A stretch of 64,000 nucleotides of DNA, from positions 49,525,774 to 49,589,773 of the forward strand of contig JAPTYO010000001.1 of the NCBI GenBank assembly GCA_036873135.1. Reading direction: 5' to 3'. Made by a program: the position numbers and the translations under genes. The notes beneath the pieces were generated by a model. It made no database searches. It was not told where the DNA came from and saw nothing but the letters and a program-made list of their open reading frames with translations. The DNA is from Clarkia xantiana subsp. parviflora (lineage: Eukaryota > Streptophyta > Magnoliopsida > Myrtales > Onagraceae). This document shows, one piece after another, positions 1 to 12,451 of this stretch (its first letter is position 1; each line of letters begins with the position of its first letter).

Positions 1-628
1 GAAATAGTTTGTTAAACTTGTGACTGATGTCATGTGTTGCTTACTAGCTAAACTTCCTTTTTGCGACTTTCACTAGCTGAACTAATACTGAGCGACTTGC
101 TAGCACCGTCCAGTTTTCTGTTAATCTCAGACAGAAAATATTTATGTGGCACCCTACTATATGATGTCTCTAGCAATCAGCACAATGGTCACAAAATTCA
201 GCTAGCAAATTGATATTTACCCCATACCGCTATACATAGTTCAAGTGTGCAGAAGTCTAGGGTAACTAGCAGCTATAATTCAGCCAAAAAAGATCTACAG
301 CAGTTACTAAAATGCAAACCATTTGGAAGTAAATCAGCCAGCAGAGTACAAGAGTTGATAGAAGATATGGTAAAAAGTTCGGACCTTTCTCTGTATGGTG
401 CTGTCATCACCGAAGCTTTTTCAACAAGAAACCACTTATCAAATTCAAAGCCACTGGAAGTCTGGAACGATCTTTGTCCTTCGAATACCCAAGCACTTGC
501 TAGCAAACAGTCAATTATATCGTATTAACAGTGCCCATGATATTGGTCAGACGATTCAAGGAAAGCAGATTGGCAGAATATCCGCTGGATATGGACACAA
601 ACCTAACGGAAATAGATACATTCTAAAT
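1..628. other. Intergenic sequence, no gene recognised
   Basis: No recognisable gene. The short open frames here match no family I know and lack plant-like exon structure. The part nearest 628 probably includes the 3' untranslated region of the minus-strand F-box gene. The segment around 110-170 contains a GACAGAAAAT...TGTGGCACCC string that resembles one at 21480-21510 in an intron of the RNA polymerase gene, so both may be fragments of one dispersed repeat. Confidence 0.4.
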
Positions 629-1945
629 TCAGTATACAGATGCGTCGAATCTTGGTTCATAGAAGCAAGCTTGACTATTATATGACTGGAGAGCACACCC
701 TGCAATCCAAGACCACATCTTCTTATCGACATCATAGAGAAGGCCCTTCCCCTGATTCCATGATGTGAAGCAAATCAAGTTATCCTGACCGAAGCACTCA
801 AATCTCTCAGCAGATAACCTCAACAGAGCTCGAAAATACTTGGGAGGCATCCTACTGATCTCAGTCCAAGTGAATTTCGAATGATCCAGCTCCCAAATCC
901 TCATACTCTGCAGTGTACTGTAAAGCCCGATTCTTCCCACTAGAAACAGACGTTTATGGGTCCCAGCAACCAAATAGCCATCTAGCAAGGATCTCGGAAA
1001 CTTAACAGGAATGTGCTCCCAAATTCTTGAGTCCAGCCGGTACATCATCAAACCGAGGGGCGAAAGGGTTTCCAAGTATAATCTAGAATCACAAAACGCC
1101 ATCTTTGATGAACAGAGGTTAACAGCAGGCATAATCTGGTGAATTGACCAACTATCAAACTTCGAATCATAAACTTCAGTAGGCAACGATCTGTCACCAT
1201 AGATATCACTAGTGGCAATAACTTTGAAAGATTGTTGAATTCGATCCACAACCAAGATAAGCTGCCTCTGTTGATTGTAGTGCATGCTTGGCAGTGTTCT
1301 CCATGTCTGTGTAAGTGGATTGCAAACTAATGTCTTAAATGTCAATCCATCGTGCCCAGAAAAGCTTATCAGACCTCCAGATGAACCAACCAACCAATAC
1401 GCCCAAGGAGGCAGAAAACTGAAGGGAATTCTGTACCATGTCTTTAATGGCAAACTGAAAACTGAGCACTGCGTAGAATGTGGGTTCTTGCAAAATGTAA
1501 GAAGACACGGGCCATGAGAAGGCACCCGTGAATGGAACTTCAGAAAGCTACCATCTTGGAGGATGGAATTCCACCTTTTACAGACACACCGAAGGCGAAA
1601 GATCATAAATGGAGGAACCCTAGCTAAAACCTCATGCAGCAAATCCTCGGGCAGCATTGCCCAGATGTTCTCTTCCATTTCGATATTCGGTTGAACCGAC
1701 TTACCAAATGTAGCTATGGATTCCTCATCTAAGCCTCGAGGTTTAGTCTTGATCGTCTTCTGCCGAGACGGGCTCGTGTTCCTCGATCCCATCCGGCTTA
1801 GTGGGCTCGTGTTCCTTGAGCAGCCACCATGTAGAGGAGGCACTTGCTTAGGGCACCGATCGTCCTCTCTGAAGGGTTCCAAGTTGGTTAATCGCTGAAT
1901 GCAATCACCAAGCTCCGCGGTAGACGATTCCCCAAATTCAACCAT
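629..1945 (-). CDS. F-box protein, At5g15710 (F-box/kelch-like) type
   Basis: Single-exon gene for 438 residues. The first ATG of the frame is at 1945; the frame continues upstream to an in-frame TGA without another ATG, so this start is the only conventional one. A Ser/Arg/Pro-rich leader contains two copies of RNTSP (about residues 44-48 and 55-59), and an F-box follows at about residues 93-138 ([16 protein letters not shown]...[10 protein letters not shown]). The C-terminal part is a kelch/beta-propeller-like F-box associated region ([46 protein letters not shown]). F-box proteins are substrate receptors of SCF (Skp1-Cullin-F-box) ubiquitin ligases; the substrate of this subgroup is unknown to me. 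The overall sequence recalls Arabidopsis At5g15710. In Arabidopsis that gene lies next to an RPOT gene and the FURRY homologue, both of which also occur in this window. Confidence 0.93.
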   Translation of the reverse strand: MVEFGESSTAELGDCIQRLTNLEPFREDDRCPKQVPPLHGGCSRNTSPLSRMGSRNTSPSRQKTIKTKPRGLDEESIATFGKSVQPNIEMEENIWAMLPEDLLHEVLARVPPFMIFRLRCVCKRWNSILQDGSFLKFHSRVPSHGPCLLTFCKNPHSTQCSVFSLPLKTWYRIPFSFLPPWAYWLVGSSGGLISFSGHDGLTFKTLVCNPLTQTWRTLPSMHYNQQRQLILVVDRIQQSFKVIATSDIYGDRSLPTEVYDSKFDSWSIHQIMPAVNLCSSKMAFCDSRLYLETLSPLGLMMYRLDSRIWEHIPVKFPRSLLDGYLVAGTHKRLFLVGRIGLYSTLQSMRIWELDHSKFTWTEISRMPPKYFRALLRLSAERFECFGQDNLICFTSWNQGKGLLYDVDKKMWSWIAGCALQSYNSQACFYEPRFDASVY

Positions 1946-3771
1946 CGGGACTGATTCCAAAATCCTAATTGGCTGCCAAATGACTCAAAATTTCAATCGC
2001 ATCAGCAATTGAAGAAGAAAAAGAAGAGAAGATCACCACGGCGATCCATGCGAGAATCCAATCAAGAACCGCCAAACCAACCTGAATTGCGAAAATGATA
2101 ACAGCGGAAATCGAGAGAGATAGTAGAGTTGATCAACTATCCGTGACTTGAATCGCAAAGAAAGGACGGAGTGGAGAACAAAAGTGCATCGGAGCTCACA
2201 TTTACGGTCCAGACTGGTGGTGGAAACGGAAACCCTACGACGGAGGGGAGAGAAGCAGATGACGGAAGAGAAGAGCCATCCATGTCTTTTTGTTCTTCAA
2301 TTATTTTTCTATGACAAAAAAAATATTATTATTAATTTTCGGTCGTTCAGTTGAGTCTAAATAAAATAAGACAGGGAAATAGGAGTTTATAAGATCCCAC
2401 ACCGCTCAATTCAAGCTTTCGAATGTTGTATTTAATCTAATTATAAGCGCTATTGATCAACAAGGGATTGGGGCCAGTTGTTGGGCCTCGTGGAAACTTA
2501 AAAACCCTAAATCATAGCCCACGTATGTGGGTTTCATATTGGCGGAGGTCTTTAACCGGTGTTTCCCTCCTTGGGCTAAGAAGTAAAGAAACATCAGCCC
2601 CACACGAGGCCTCGGCCAATCTTGGATGGCTAGAAGGTGTAGTCCTCTGGGCTATGATATCCTCGCCGTTCACCCACTCCCACCTTTTTTTTTCTACATT
2701 AGAAGATTAATTTTCATGATTTACGAACATTTTTTTTATACTTGTACTTTTAAATTCAATGACTGACATTCTGAGATTTAAAATCAACTCTAAAATATTT
2801 TTTTGTCGAAATCAAATTTAGAGTTTGTTGCTCCAAATACATCTTACTTCTTGTTTTTCCTTTGTTTTGAAGTTTTATATATTAGTTGATTTACGACTAA
2901 ATTTTTATTGTAAAAATAGAAAAAAAAAAATACATTTTCAATGAATGACCATATAGACATTTAAAATCAATTCCATATTTATTGACTATGGATACATATT
3001 ATTCTAAACAGTATTTCATGTGAAAATACAGCGGTGACATTTTCAACGATCGATCATTCTAACATTTAAAATCGATTTCAGAGTTTATAGCTTCAAATAC
3101 ATACTAATATTCACCTTGATGAGACTGACCATCTAATCTATAGTCTTTTATATTAATAAATATATATTAAAGGAGTTGTTAAAGGTTTCTCTAGCTAATG
3201 TATATGTGTTTTACACATACAATATTTCCTAATTTAAATGAAAACTTATACAAATTTAACCGAAACCCAGTCAATGGAGAGAGGTGGGCGGATTTGACCA
3301 ATCACGGAGCCGCCCTGCGAGTCAAAATACTTATCGTCTCAACTATCACACGGGGTGGGGCCTCGTGGATTGCCCACAAGGAACATACTCTATCATCACT
3401 AATTCAAACTCTAAATCCCAAAAGACCCAAATTATATATTTATCATATCCAAATTCAACTTCAAATTCAAATTACAAATTTAACTCAAAACTTAAACACA
3501 ATCACCAAACATATCAAACTCATCATAACCATTTGTTTTGACTATGTATTATATTAATCCTATAGTTTTATATAATATATATTTATATATAAAATGCACG
3601 TATGGAGCAGGTCCACAGAGCCCCGCGACTCCAAATCTATACATGTACCCTATAACCCGAGATGCGGATTTGTGGAGCAAAATCGGGGCGGAGCTCTGCA
3701 AGTTTTTGAGATATTTGAAGATTAAAGGGGTCTGATCAACACTCTTTAGAAGTTAGAGGAGTTGCCTTTTA
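1946..3771. other. Intergenic region with diverged direct repeats
   Basis: The stretch to about 2270 probably holds the promoter and 5' untranslated region of the F-box gene, being less AT-rich and purine-rich on the sense strand. From 2700 onward it is AT-rich. Three diverged copies of a roughly 65-100 base unit can be picked out at about 2745-2845, 2935-3000 and 3040-3105, sharing an 'aatga(c)...cattct...atttaaaatc...' core and, in two copies, a 'gagttt...caaatacat' tail. No coding gene is recognised. Confidence 0.45.
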
Positions 3772-4012
3772 GGGTTAATAACCAAATTGTTAACTGAACT
3801 TTGGTCCGTTTACAAATCGCTACCTCAACTTTTGATTTTGAAAATTAGCTACCTCAACTTTGAAATTCAAATCAAATCGCTACCTCAGTCAGTTTTTTGT
3901 TAATTTAGACAGAATTGAACCACATCTGTTTTTTTCAAATATTTTTCTTCCAAAAATGCCATTGTATTTATTCCTTGCCTCCTTGCGTGAACATACTTCA
4001 CCATCTTCTCTC

Positions 4013-5625
4013 TAGTGCTGGGCATAAAAACTGGTTCGGTCGAACCGAACCGGAACCAAACCGGAACCGAACCGAGACGAACCGGTTTAGAGTGAACCGG
4101 TCCTTTACTGGTTCGGTTCTGCAGGATACAAAACAGAGCGGTTTAAGAGTGGTTTAAAACAGGTTTTGAACCGGTTCATAACGGTTTTCTAACCCGATTT
4201 GAACATAAAAAATTGTCATATTTCTTTCCATCCAACCGGCTAACCGAGTATGAGTTTTCGCTAACCCTAATTTTATTTCTCTCCACCCTCCATGCCGCAA
4301 CATAAGAAAGAACTCTCTCCATCCAAGTACCAACCTAGGTATCTCTGTTGGATCTCTCCCCCGCAAGTCTTCCGTTGATCTCATGTCGGATTCGACGTCG
4401 CCGACTCGCCGTTGGTTGCCATTGCTTTGCAAATTTCTTCCGACAGGAGGAATTATACAGTATACCCAAGACCAATCACGTAATCTTAGTTCAAGTTATG
4501 CCTCGAATCACTAAATTCCCACTCTATGTATATATTTCCTTCGAATTTTAGTTCATAATTGCATTGTATGGTACTTTTCGTTGTTGATGGTATGGAAATT
4601 TCAAATTTTCCTTTATTGCAGCTGGATATCGTATACCAGCAATGGAAAATTGGAAGAGAATGTGGTATCGATGGATCTGCATGAGATGAAATTGAAATTC
4701 GAGAAAGTATTTATTCTATTCAAGAAGATGTGCAAGTCGAGAAATGTGATGATGATTCAACATCTAATTCATTAGAGAGTAGAGACTCTATGAAGCTTGT
4801 ACTAATGATGGTGATGACTGATGAATGAATGGTATATCAGCTTCAAAAATGCTACTTGAAGTTAGTGAAGAATCTCAACTATTTATCCTTGACAACCATT
4901 GAAGAAATTATTAATTGAACTAAATGTATATTGATGAATTAATTTCATATACTGCTTAGTTGATCATTTCTAATTACCTTGGTGCTTGAAGATGATTATC
5001 CTGCAACAGGACTTGTTCGATATGTATCTGAATGGATTAACAGTGTAGTGTTGGGGTCTTACTCTGGGAATATACTCTCGATGTATAGTTTCATGCTTTC
5101 TTTACATATAAATTTTGTATCTTTATACGTTTGCTGGAAAGTGATACATTTTGCATCAAAATGCCTCCAATTATCCGGATGTATATTTGCAATGTTTCTT
5201 TCCTTTTTGAGTATAGAAAGTTTAAAATGCACTACTGTGATCTGGGTGAATGTCTATAATAAACAATTTTAAATGTTGTTTCAGTCGTCCTAAGCATTTG
5301 GCGAATCAAACGCCCATGGTCCGAGGAAAGGTTAATGGGAAGTACTTAGCTATTCACTTTATAAAGTTGCTCGACTGATAAGGCAGACTCCCTGTTTATG
5401 AAGCTAAGTTAGAGTCCGAACCATAAGTGTAATTCTGAATTGTTTTGAAAAAAATGAAGTAAAAACAGGTTCGGATCGGTTCGAACCGGTTCTGTTATGG
5501 TTCAGTTCTATACCTCTAAATCTGGTTCGGTTCTTGCCTGGTGTATGAAACCAGTTGAATTATATATCCGGTTTCGGTTTGGTTCTGAACCGGTTCGGTC
5601 CAGAACCGAACCATGCCCAGGCCTA
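4013..5625. mobile_element. hAT-like non-autonomous element nested in the MULE
   Basis: The ends are TAGTGCTGGGCAT at the left and, read inward from the right, TAGGCCTGGGCAT. They are followed by subterminal arrays rich in GGTTCGG/AACCGG (about 4030-4190 and 5466-5615). A perfect 8-bp duplication, CTTCTCTC, flanks it at 4005-4012 and 5626-5633, as expected for hAT transposition. Sequence on the two sides rejoins into one continuous copy of the MULE inverted repeat, which confirms the boundaries. Short open frames inside (for example around 4348-4551 and 4979-5272) show no BED finger or hAT dimerisation domain, so the element is non-autonomous or decayed. Confidence 0.88.
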
Positions 5626-5937
5626 CTTCTCTCCATTATCATCTTTGCTTTATTATTTTCTTCTATGTCGTATATATATCTTCAATTCAAAGATTTCAGA
5701 TAAATTCTATATTACTAATTAACAATTCCACCATAAAAAAGGTTAACTTCGCCACTCTACTTGCTTTGTTCACCTAAAAATTATGTATGGAATTTGCAAA
5801 TGTCATATATATCTTAATGAAAATATAACGGAATTCAAATTGTTTTGATGTTAGCTCCAAGTATACCAGACATAGATACAGATTTAAAGTTGTCTCTTTC
5901 AAGTATTTCAACTTCTCTTTTATCTCTTATTATTATC

Positions 5938-6020
5938 GGATTTTTCTACCATGCTCCAAGTACACTGTAGTAATAAAAAAACCAAAAGCATGGTGCTCTT
6001 GGAGCATGATAGAAAGGTCC
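5938..6020. mobile_element. 83-bp hAT-type MITE within the MULE
   Basis: A short inverted-repeat element whose ends read GGATTTTTCTACCATGCTCC and, inward from the right, GGACCTTTCTATCATGCTCC. It is flanked by ATTATTATC on both sides (5929-5937 and 6021-6029), fitting an 8-bp hAT duplication plus one chance base. The ends match those of the 236-bp element at 13172-13407, so the two belong to one family. Confidence 0.75.
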
Positions 6021-6812
6021 ATTATTATCTTATCTTTTATCTTTTTATGCAAATGCTGAAAATGCTAGTAAGTGGAGTCAATTTAACTTAATTTGTATTA
6101 TATTTTAAGGACGTATTACTTTTTTATGACTTTGATCCACAAATACCCAGACCCTTTTCGTTGGAAGCAGTTGAACAACAGAATAACGAAAAATATTCGA
6201 TATGATTCAACAACAAAATAACAAAAAGTAAACGTCGTAATAGTGAAAATTGCAGCAGCAAAAAGTGGAAAAAAAAAAAACAATGATACAATATATTTAC
6301 TGCAGCAAGATAACACAACAAAATAACACATAACCTAAACGTATTAAAACCGAACTAAAAATTACATAAGCAAAAGAGGGACAAAAAAAAAAAAAACAAC
6401 AATGAAACAACACCATTACTAGATCAAAACAACAGCAAAACAACTTTTAGATTCTGCAGCTTGTTTTGATGGATGAATTGTTAATTAGTAATGTAAAAGT
6501 TTGTCTGAACTTTTGGAATTGAAGATATACATACGATATATAATAAAATAATAAAGCAATGATGATAACCGAGAGAATATGGTGAAGTATGTTCACGCAA
6601 AGAGGCAAGGAAGAGAGACAAGGGCATTTTTGGAAAGAAAAATATTTGAAAAAAACACATGCGGTTCAATTCTGTCTAAATTGATAAAAAATTGACTGAG
6701 GTAGCGATTTGATCTGAATTTCAAAGTTGAGGTAGCTAATTTTTAAAATTAAAAGTTGAGGTAGCTATTTATAAGATGGTCAAAGTTCAGGTAGCAATTT
6801 GGTTATTAACCC

Positions 6813-9413
6813 TTGCCATTTATCCCTTGACTGGTTAGGCGACAAAAATGGATTTCCGTTATCTGGGATTAGGGGAAAAAATAGTTATCTGGGCTCTGAC
6901 CCACAAAACATTTGTTGCTTTCCCATATGTCCAAAGAGTCTAATCTAAAGCCCACAGTGGTGACTGTCTGAGCATTGATTTCAAATTTTGTTGACCAAAC
7001 TCAAACGATTTATAAGATTTGTTACCTAAAATACAAATAAAAATAAACCCGAACTTAGTTTAAAATTGTTTAAGAGAGTTTGTCATGTTTTTTTATATAA
7101 AAAATGAATAAGTTAATAAATGCGACATTAGACTTATATTGCTACGCAATGCTAACACTCTCATGCTTACGGTGTTCGGTTTTTTTCCGACCATGTTGAA
7201 AAAACAACCAGCAATACTCTCCTCTTCTTATATTTGTAGTATGTGGTTAGACGGAATCTTTTATTATAAAACATCACCGCGAGGTAACTTTATAGAAGTT
7301 TCGAATTTAAAATTTCAAAGTCAAACCAGATTATAAAAACTTATGGATATTAAAGCATAAACCCACTAGTTTCGGGGCATAATTATATCTGGAACTAATT
7401 TAGAGAGCGTTTAACAAATTTGGGGGAAATAGATGAATCATAATTCATAAGTATGAACCCAGAACCTACCTTAATTCAATAAATAAATTCCAAACAGAAG
7501 TTGTTGTAACAAGGTTTAAAGTGTATTAATTAATTATAAAAAAAAATAGTTTCGATTTTTTTTTTTTGGGGTAAAAAAATGGTTCAAATTTGAATGCGGC
7601 TTAGTTGGACGTGTTTCCCTTTCCCTGGCTCTTTATAAATATCTCATTAATTCCACATAAAAGTTTAACATAGGAACATGGGAAGGAAACATCACATGCT
7701 ATGGAGGGAAGAAAGGCCAAGAAAGTCTTAATTTTATCTTCTTGGTCGGATAATCATAAGTTAAACACTCATTGCCAGACCATCCCTACAAAACCCAACA
7801 TAATCTGTCTTCTTGTGAATTCTAAAAAAGACATATTGATAGATATTTTTATTCATAAACTATAAATAAAAAACTAGTTGAATAATATACAAACAAATAT
7901 AATATATTTAAAAAAAAACAAAAATTATATTTTTATAGACATAAAATTCCAAAAATTACGTTCTTTTATTATATTTTTTTTCAATTATTATAAATAAGCA
8001 ATATTTTTATGCATATAATTATATATATGTATATATATTTACGATATTTAATAAATGTATCACTTTTTTGCTATTTTTTTAAATAAAATAAGTAATATAA
8101 CTTAATAATAAAATTCGAATAATTATAAATTATGATATACATAAAATAATTGATTGTCTACTCTTAAATAAATATTTTTCCGGTAAGTTGAAGTTAAATA
8201 TATAAATAAAGGTGTATTATATTGACTTTAAATTAGGGATCTTCCTTAGAAATGCAAATAAATGTGTCCCATTAGATTGCTAAATAATTACAAAAATAGG
8301 ATGTATTTTAAAAACGGGGTTCTTAAACTCTCCACCCTCTTTGATATTTTTTATTTTATTGATTATAAAGAAGACGTTCCATGTTAATTGTTACACTCTT
8401 TTTATTCCATAATATAATAATAAAGATTGTTCATTTGCAAAAAAAAAAAAAAACAAAAAAAGGGATTAGTAAAAATAAAACTTGAATTTTAATTTTTTTG
8501 GTTAAATGATTTTTTTAAATTGATAGGTTCTATAAGAAAGTCTTCATGAATGTTTAAATTAGAAATTGTTGTGGATAATATTAATATAATAATTTTAAAA
8601 ATTGCAGATTTATAAATTGTTCTTTTTTTAAAATATAATTTGTTATTTTCACACTCCATATAATGCATTTATATTTATTGAAAGCTAAATTATTATTACA
8701 TAGTCGAAACTATTCAAGTGCAGTTTGAAATGAAATCAAAATGATTTACATTTTAAATTTGCATAATTAGATTAGATTCATAAAACACATTTTTTTCTGA
8801 TCTACAGTAGATTCATAGAACCATTTTTTTTAGTTTTTATTTTATTTGCTCGAACCATTTTGTTAATTCATAACAATGATTATCACAATTCATATCTATT
8901 GTGTTCTACATATTTTGTGATTGAATTCATAATAACACAACATGATATGGCTAATCCATGAGTTCCTTAAATAATAAAAGAATCCATGACGCGGCGGCAA
9001 CCATTAATTGACACCGTTAGCGGGTTTCCTGCCAGACAATTAAACGTTCCACCATCCAAATCTCACGTGCCGTCTTCATCTTCCTCGCCGGAAAATCCTC
9101 TCTCTCTTTCTGAAATTTCTTCTTCACTCTTCTCCCCCAGTAAACGAGCTTTTTCCTCCCAAATCAACCCTAGCCATCACGCGTTTGACCTCTGCATCCT
9201 CCACTTCTGCATCCAAATCTACATCTGCCATGTGCTGCTCGAATCTGCACCAAGATTGACCCTTGACACCACAGATTCCTTCCTTTCCATGTCCTTTCAA
9301 ATGGGTCCAGCTAAAATCCCGTCCTTTTAACTGTTCATCGCCGTCCGTACCAACACCCGAAAAATCAGGACCCACAGTGGCAAAAAGAATCAGTAAAACC
9401 GCGACATTTTAAC
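6813..9413. other. AT-rich intergenic DNA and upstream region of the hydrolase gene
   Basis: No gene is recognised. From 7800 to 8960 the sequence is extremely AT-rich with several A or T runs. The last 350 bases before the hydrolase ATG are markedly richer in C and T and contain a CACGTG (G-box) hexamer at about 9063-9068, consistent with a promoter and 5' untranslated region. The transcription start cannot be fixed. Confidence 0.4.
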
Positions 9414-12400
9414 ATGGGAGCGGTGACGTCGTCCATGGCGGCGAAGTTCGCGTTCTTCCCGCCGACGCCGCCGTCGTATGAGGTGGCAGCCGACAAGGTC
9501 ACTGGGTTGCTGAAGCTGTCCGGTGTGACCACGAAGGAAAATGTCGACGTGCTGAGGCTGGCGACAAAGAGAGGGACTGAGATCGCTGCGGTGTATATAC
9601 GGAATCCTTCAGCGGCACTGACGGTGCTGTACTCTCACGGAAACGCCGCCGATCTGGGTCAGATGTACGAGTTGTTCAGTGAACTGAGTTTGCATCTCCG
9701 AGTCAACTTGATGGGGTGGGTCAGTTCAACTTAATTTCGTCATTTCTCCGCAAATCACGCTTAATTAGTTCGTGTTTTTCAATTGTAATCTTAATTTTTA
9801 CTACTATTATTTTCTAATTCGCAAATTTAATATATAAAAGTGTTGCTTTTTTCAAATTGTTGATTCAGGAATATTAGTATTCATGGATGGAACTGTATTG
9901 CTAGATCTTCAGATTCTTGATTCAGGAATATTAGTATCCATGGATGGTCCTATATTACTAGATCTTTAACGGTTTTGCAAAACTTTAATAATCAAACTTT
10001 TCAAACATATATTGATTTGTCCGTCAATTATTGCGTTTTTTTGTTAATAGAGCTGAGCTTTTCTTGGGCTGCATTTCTGTTAGATTTGATGAAGGATAAT
10101 CAAAAGTATGCCAATTTTGGCAGGTACGATTATTCGGGTTATGGACAATCGACAGGCAAGGTATGAGATATATGAGTTATTGTTGCTTGAATTTCTTGAT
10201 TTGATTGACTGAATCTGAAAAGAAAAAAAAAGCTAAGCCTTTGCTGCAAAATTGAAGCTTTGAAATAAAGGTGGATTTTTTAATCTCATGTTTTGAGCAA
10301 TGAAGTGAAGATAAGAAAGTTGTACATGCTTTGTCTATTTACATTGAGCTGTAACTTGTAGGCCAGCCATTCAGGGGAGTGTAAAATTGAAACCAAATAG
10401 TGCTTGCTAGGGAGTTCAAGAGGGCCTCACATTGTCATGCATTGTAATATTATCGAAAGCAAAGGGCCTCTATTCATTGCGATGTCAGAAATTGGTGTTA
10501 AAAAGCTCAAAATGACATTTCCATAGAAAATTTGGTTGGATAGCATCCGTTTGATGTGATGACGGAATCCTTACCTGTTACCTTTTAATTTGAAAAATGC
10601 CCAAAGGAAGTCTAGATCTTTACTTGTGCATTAAGTTTGGAACTGAATGTTCAATTCCAAGTTTTTGTTAGCTTTTCACCAAGTAAAACTTAAATGAGTT
10701 GGTAAATATTCTGTTTTGAGAATATGATTTGGCAATCTTGCTTCTCAATGATCAGCCAAGTGAACAAAACACCTATGCTGATATAGAAGCGGCTTATAGA
10801 TGCCTTGTGGAGAAGTACGGAGTTAAGGAAGAAGATGTTATCTTATACGGCCAATCAGTTGGAAGTGGTCCCACTCTTGATCTTGCCACCCGATTACCAG
10901 GGCTTAGAGCTGTGGTTCTCCACAGTCCGATTCTTTCTGGTCTCAGAGTCATGTATCCCGTGAAGAGGACATATTGGTTTGACATATACAAGGTCTTTTT
11001 CCCCCCTGAAGGCCAATGAATCTGCACACCTATTGCTCTATATAGTTGTTTGAGTTTAAGCTTTTTAACAATTTCACATCTTCTTGATGCAGAACATAGA
11101 CAAAATACCGTTTGTGGACTGCCCGGTTCTAGTGATACACGTAAGGCTCCCTTCTGTTAGTTTTAGTTTCCCAATGCCGATAGTACATTAAGTTTAATTT
11201 AGTATGCAAAGCTAAAGACACATAAATGTTTATAATTTTTTGCTGATGTTTTATCTCTCTATACAGGGGACATCGGATGATGTCGTGCACTGGTCTCATG
11301 GCAAGCAGCTGTGGGAGCTCTGCAAGGAGAAGTACGAACCACTATGGGTCAAAGGAGGGAATCACTGCGACTTGGAGCTCTACCCTCAATACATAAAGCA
11401 CCTGAAGAAGTTCATATCAGCTATCGAGAAGTCTCCACATTTAAGAAACAAATCTGGTCCTGTGTCAGACTCGTCTGAGAATCCAAGAGACAGCTCAGAT
11501 TTTAGGGAGAAGTCGAGGTCTAGCACAGATAGGAGGGACAGCACTAGACAGAGCATAGATCGCAGGGAAAGGCCGAGGTTGAGCTTTGATAGAAGAGAAA
11601 AGTCACGAGCTAGTGTTGATAAGAGGGAGAAATCAAGGAAGAGTGTCGATTGCTCTGAGAAAGCAACAGTTAATGGAACGGAACCACAAGAGAAAGCAAG
11701 GAATAGCGTCGATAGGTATGACCAATTTGTGCATTTTGTATTGCCTTTTGTGAAAATGTTACTTTTCTGTCTGTGCGCAATAGAAGTGGTTTAACTAGTT
11801 ATGTTATTACAGTGTTGGTGAGAAGATTCAAAATCTAAAAAAAAGATAGAGAAGCATAGTTGTCTCTTGAATAATGAATGAACAAATGAAAATATGAAAT
11901 TTAGAGTTCAAATTTATTCAAGAACAGGAAAGTTGTAAGATTTTGACACAACATTGGTGTTTTGAGTCTTTCCAAGCAAGATCTGCTTTGATTTTACATG
12001 GCAATTGATGATGGGTTTGCAATCTTTCAGCTTTTAGGGAGAAAAGTAGGACTGATAGTATGAGTCTGCTATTGGCATTATGTTCTTCAAAAACATATTT
12101 TGATCTATTCCCGGATGGAATTCGAGGAACTTATATAAAAGGAATAGCTGCAACCAGGGCAAGACTATATGAAAATGGTTTTCATAAAGAGATCTTCTTA
12201 AACACGTAAAACTCTGTGGTAAAGTATTGGTAAAAACTTTTTTCATACCTTCTTATTTCAAGTTTTTCAGACTTTTTAACATTATTACTATGTCAAAAAA
12301 CTACTCAAAAGCAGAATTCAAAAGCAGTATTTTCCGAGTTGCAGGGGTTTGTCATTAAGGGGTTATTTTCTGGTGCAGATTTGGTGGAATGATGAGATCG

Positions 12401-12451
12401 GTTAAGCTGTGCAATATTGACTGCTTCAAGCCCCCTGCAACGACTCTATGA
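9414..12451 (+). CDS. ABHD17-like alpha/beta hydrolase with charged repeat tail
   Basis: Six exons: 9414-9715, 10124-10160, 10756-10992, 11093-11140, 11267-11715, 12379-12451, all GT-AG and in phase, giving 381 residues. The start MGAVTS has Gly2, a potential N-myristoylation site. The fold shows [12 protein letters not shown] (oxyanion region), [12 protein letters not shown], the nucleophile elbow GQSVGSG (Ser147), GTSDDVV (Asp212) and GGNHCDLE (His241), so the catalytic triad is complete. Animal ABHD17 proteins remove palmitate from membrane proteins; the same activity here is inferred from family only. After about residue 265 there is a hydrophilic tail of degenerate 10-12 residue units of the form (K/R)SR.S.DRRE, visible about six times. 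Exon 2 is only 37 nt, a micro-exon that joins the [13 protein letters not shown] motif exactly. Confidence 0.93.

Larger units (their letters stand above)
3772..6812. mobile_element. MULE-like non-autonomous element with long inverted ends, interrupted by a hAT-like insertion
   Basis: The left end (3772-4012, continuing at 5634 to about 5735) is an imperfect inverted copy of the right end (about 6456-6812). Both start GGGTTAATAACCAAATTG when read inward, giving inverted repeats of roughly 340-350 bp. The flanks are TTGCCTTTTA (3762-3771) and TTGCCATTTA (6813-6822), a 10-bp target duplication with one mismatch. Long inverted repeats plus a 9-11 bp duplication are typical of Mutator-like elements. 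The left repeat is cut by a separate 1.6-kb element at 4013-5625; without it and the duplicated 8 bp this element would be about 1.4 kb. No transposase is visible. Confidence 0.85.

Noticed and set aside
247..685. Overlapping open frames of 93-96 codons near the left edge
   Set aside because: No family similarity, no codon bias, and overlapping frames on both strands; probably chance.
1946..1960. Extension of the F-box protein to a TTG codon
   Set aside because: No ATG lies between the upstream in-frame stop and 1945, so the conventional start is the ATG at 1945. For the same reason I use the ATGs at 24317, 47905 and 53722 and not upstream GTG or TTG codons.
4348..5272. Open frames inside the hAT-like element as a transposase
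   Set aside because: They are short, in different frames and lack recognisable hAT domains.
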